Shown piece by piece: positions 39,989-41,585 of a DNA stretch of 41,585 bases; position 1 is the stretch's first letter; each line of letters begins with the position of its first letter. The notes below the pieces were generated by a model. The model worked only from the letters and a program-made list of their open reading frames with translations, made no database searches and was not told where the DNA came from. Origin of the DNA: Phycisphaerae bacterium (GTDB taxonomy: Bacteria > Planctomycetota > Phycisphaerae > UBA1845); the NCBI GenBank assembly GCA_028282665.1, contig JANQHN010000127.1, positions 1 to 41,585 of the forward strand, written 5' to 3'. A program made the translations under genes and the position numbers.

Positions 39989-41585
39989 TTACGGGCAACC
40001 GGTCATGCAATAAAACGCAACCTGCTCCGGACAACCCGACTGATTGATGGCCGCACTGCCGGTCAGTGTACCGCAAATGCACAGATCCAGATCGTGGCCC
40101 GTATCATGGCAACCGGTTACGACGATATCGCCAGACATGCCTCCGCCGCCGTTACCGTCGGTAATCTTGATCGATCCATCGTAGACAACCGCCGCAGGGG
40201 GATTGGCATCGCCAATGAGAATATCGCCGCTGGCAACACCATTATCGATTAGAGAAATGAGGATATCGCATGAACGCCCAATTCCGCCGTGGACGGCTAT
40301 CAGTGAACTACTTGACATCTTGTCATGGACCGTAATGTCACCGTATGAGATGCCGCCAATGAGAATCCGCCCATAGCTCCGTAAGCCATCGTTGACCGTA
40401 ACGTTCCCTGTTCCACCGAGATCACCCCCAATATCGACGTCACCGGTCATAAAACCACTGACCGCCACATAACCGTCAAGATCATCATTAAACACTAACG
40501 ATCCACTGGAGTTCGAGTTCAAGGTAACACTGACATTACTGCTTTCGTCAAAGTACATGTTTCCTTTCATATTTCCGTCTACTCGGATTGCACCGGAAGA
40601 ACTGCCTTCGACGCGAATATTCGCCGAACTCGTCATGTCTCCTAAGATCTCAATTGCGCCATCCAATTCGCCGTCCGTCTCAATCGTACCACTCAAATCA
40701 CCCGAAATGGCAATTGTCCCATCGAATCCACCACCCGGAGCGGGAGCCGAGTTGAGAAAATGGATCGTACCCGAAACGCCTTGAGCCACATTGATTTTAC
40801 CCTTGAACGGATGGAGGGCATTGCTGACGTCGTACAACTGGCCTGAAATTGAATTGACATACAAATCGCCTTCGAAATCCAAATACGAAACCGTCGAATC
40901 CAGCCAGAATGTGCCGCTAATATCACCAACTTTCCGAATCTCGCCCGTTCCACCATCGTTCAAATCGAACGTACCGGCAACGTCAGCATATAACATATCG
41001 ACGATACCGGTAGAACGAACAGCCCCCGTTGTTACCGTGCAACCAAGAGGCACACCGTCGTCTAACATCAGCGTCCCCTCAATCGCCCCCATGGTCGCCC
41101 TCCCCGAATTGGCAAAACCCTTCACCCTGATCGTCGCACCAGGCTGTAAGGTTCCAGACATGTAAACGGTTCCTCCGTCAATCACATCAAAGGTTGCCGT
41201 GTCGGAATAGTTGCCAGTGATGATAAATATGGCCGCAGCCCTTGGAATCGCAATGTCACCGTTAACCATTCCCGAAATAGTGGTCGTCCCGGTAACCGAT
41301 CCTCCATTTCCTCCTGAGGACTTTTGGAGGGAAATTCCACCATTGACATTACCCGTAATGTTCGCTCCGCCGAGGGACGAATAATTGACGTCGTTAGTCG
41401 GATCGAGAATGATCGACTCGACGCTCGTCGCACCCACTCCACCACTGCTGTTCATTACAGCAATAGTAAAATTGTCTGCATACGGGCATGTCAAATCACC
41501 CAGCGCCGACGGGTCCCCCGAATTCTCAGACCACACGCGCCAAGTGTCACTGCCAACACGGAAAATGACGTCAGGTCTGGCTGGA
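39989..41585 (-). CDS. Repetitive beta-solenoid-like secreted protein, C-terminal part
   Basis: The frame is open to the window's right edge (at least 532 residues), so the N-terminus is missing; the GTG at 41536 is probably internal because the frame continues upstream (RPDVIFRVGSDTWRV). The sequence consists of many short Gly/Asp/Ser-rich units, for example GDLSGTIETDGELDGAIEI, then VEGSSSGAIRVDGNMKGNM and ISYGDITVHDKMSSSSL. Each unit is about 18-25 residues of alternating hydrophobic residues and turns, as in right-handed beta-helices. The C-terminus (LDLCICGTLTGSAAINQSGC) is Cys-rich. Probably surface or secreted; no enzyme motif is visible. Similar repeats occur in polymer-forming and adhesin-like proteins. 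Confidence 0.6.
   Translation of the reverse strand, partial: PARPDVIFRVGSDTWRVWSENSGDPSALGDLTCPYADNFTIAVMNSSGGVGATSVESIILDPTNDVNYSSLGGANITGNVNGGISLQKSSGGNGGSVTGTTTISGMVNGDIAIPRAAAIFIITGNYSDTATFDVIDGGTVYMSGTLQPGATIRVKGFANSGRATMGAIEGTLMLDDGVPLGCTVTTGAVRSTGIVDMLYADVAGTFDLNDGGTGEIRKVGDISGTFWLDSTVSYLDFEGDLYVNSISGQLYDVSNALHPFKGKINVAQGVSGTIHFLNSAPAPGGGFDGTIAISGDLSGTIETDGELDGAIEILGDMTSSANIRVEGSSSGAIRVDGNMKGNMYFDESSNVSVTLNSNSSGSLVFNDDLDGYVAVSGFMTGDVDIGGDLGGTGNVTVNDGLRSYGRILIGGISYGDITVHDKMSSSSLIAVHGGIGRSCDILISLIDNGVASGDILIGDANPPAAVVYDGSIKITDGNGGGGMSGDIVVTGCHDTGHDLDLCICGTLTGSAAINQSGCPEQVAFYCMTGCP

Noticed and set aside
39590-40013. Two overlapping small plus-strand frames
   Set aside because: No ribosome sites, no recognisable family, and the second collides with the converging gene's end.

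Overview
The window reads as ordinary chromosome from a Gram-negative-type bacterium, most likely a planctomycete close to the Phycisphaerae. The main reasons are: (1) a 1382-residue secreted protein with Asp/Cys-Asn-rich dockerin-like repeats and a C-terminal dockerin-like tail of the kind common in that group; (2) a DUF1573 protein, a polyferredoxin-TPR protein and a CheX-type protein of planctomycete flavour; (3) an outer-membrane gene set (heptose adenylyltransferase, LptF/LptG-like permeases, GT9 heptosyltransferase, Mla-type lipid transport). The assignment is inference from gene content; no rRNA or tRNA gene was found. Base composition looks even and moderately GC-rich, and I see no IS element, integrase, phage gene or CRISPR array.

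Layout. 1-279 (-): start of a heptose-1-P adenylyltransferase-type gene, probably frameshifted near the window edge. 622-9790 (+): co-directional envelope block of lptF-like, lptG-like, DUF1573 exported protein, small membrane protein, a GT-B/MptE-like protein, DUF554 membrane protein, Bpt aminoacyl-transferase and GT9 heptosyltransferase, followed by a DUF2062 protein (10081-10650). 10774-13467 (-): large secreted protein of unknown function, divergent from nadB (13629-15293, +). 15315-16967 (-): methyltransferase then 3-mercaptopyruvate-type sulfurtransferase. 17264-21620 (-): possible small membrane protein, leuS, CYTH protein and a 41-residue membrane peptide. 21657-22571 (+): double zinc-ribbon protein with a GYF-like domain. 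22632-24340 (-): gcvT and gcvH. 24643-28791 (-): the giant secreted sugar dehydrogenase-cytochrome c-dockerin-like protein, with a clear intrinsic terminator. 29170-31101 (-): polyferredoxin-TPR protein. 31312-35337 (+): HEAT protein, then STAS-MlaE-MlaF-MlaD. 35839-39139 (-): cheX-like gene, PAS/PAS histidine kinase with C-terminal receiver, and LuxR-type response regulator. 39989-41585 (-): C-terminal part of a repetitive secreted beta-solenoid-like protein.

How the genes work together. Two blocks build the envelope: LPS core heptose chemistry and LPS export on the left, and retrograde or inter-membrane lipid transport (STAS/MlaB-like, MlaE, MlaF, MCE) on the right. The signalling block is a self-contained phosphorelay candidate: kinase and regulator overlap by 4 nt, and a CheX-type phosphatase lies upstream. 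The rest is housekeeping (NAD synthesis, leucyl-tRNA, glycine cleavage, sulfur transfer, N-degron tagging) and large exported proteins.

The most interesting items are the dehydrogenase-cytochrome-dockerin fusion, whose heme domain lacks a methionine at the usual ligand position; the CheX-kinase-regulator module; three tandem 30-residue repeats in the MCE protein; the GT-B/MptE-like protein; and several unexplained hairpins and direct repeats between genes. I found no convincing wholly new defence or mobile system.
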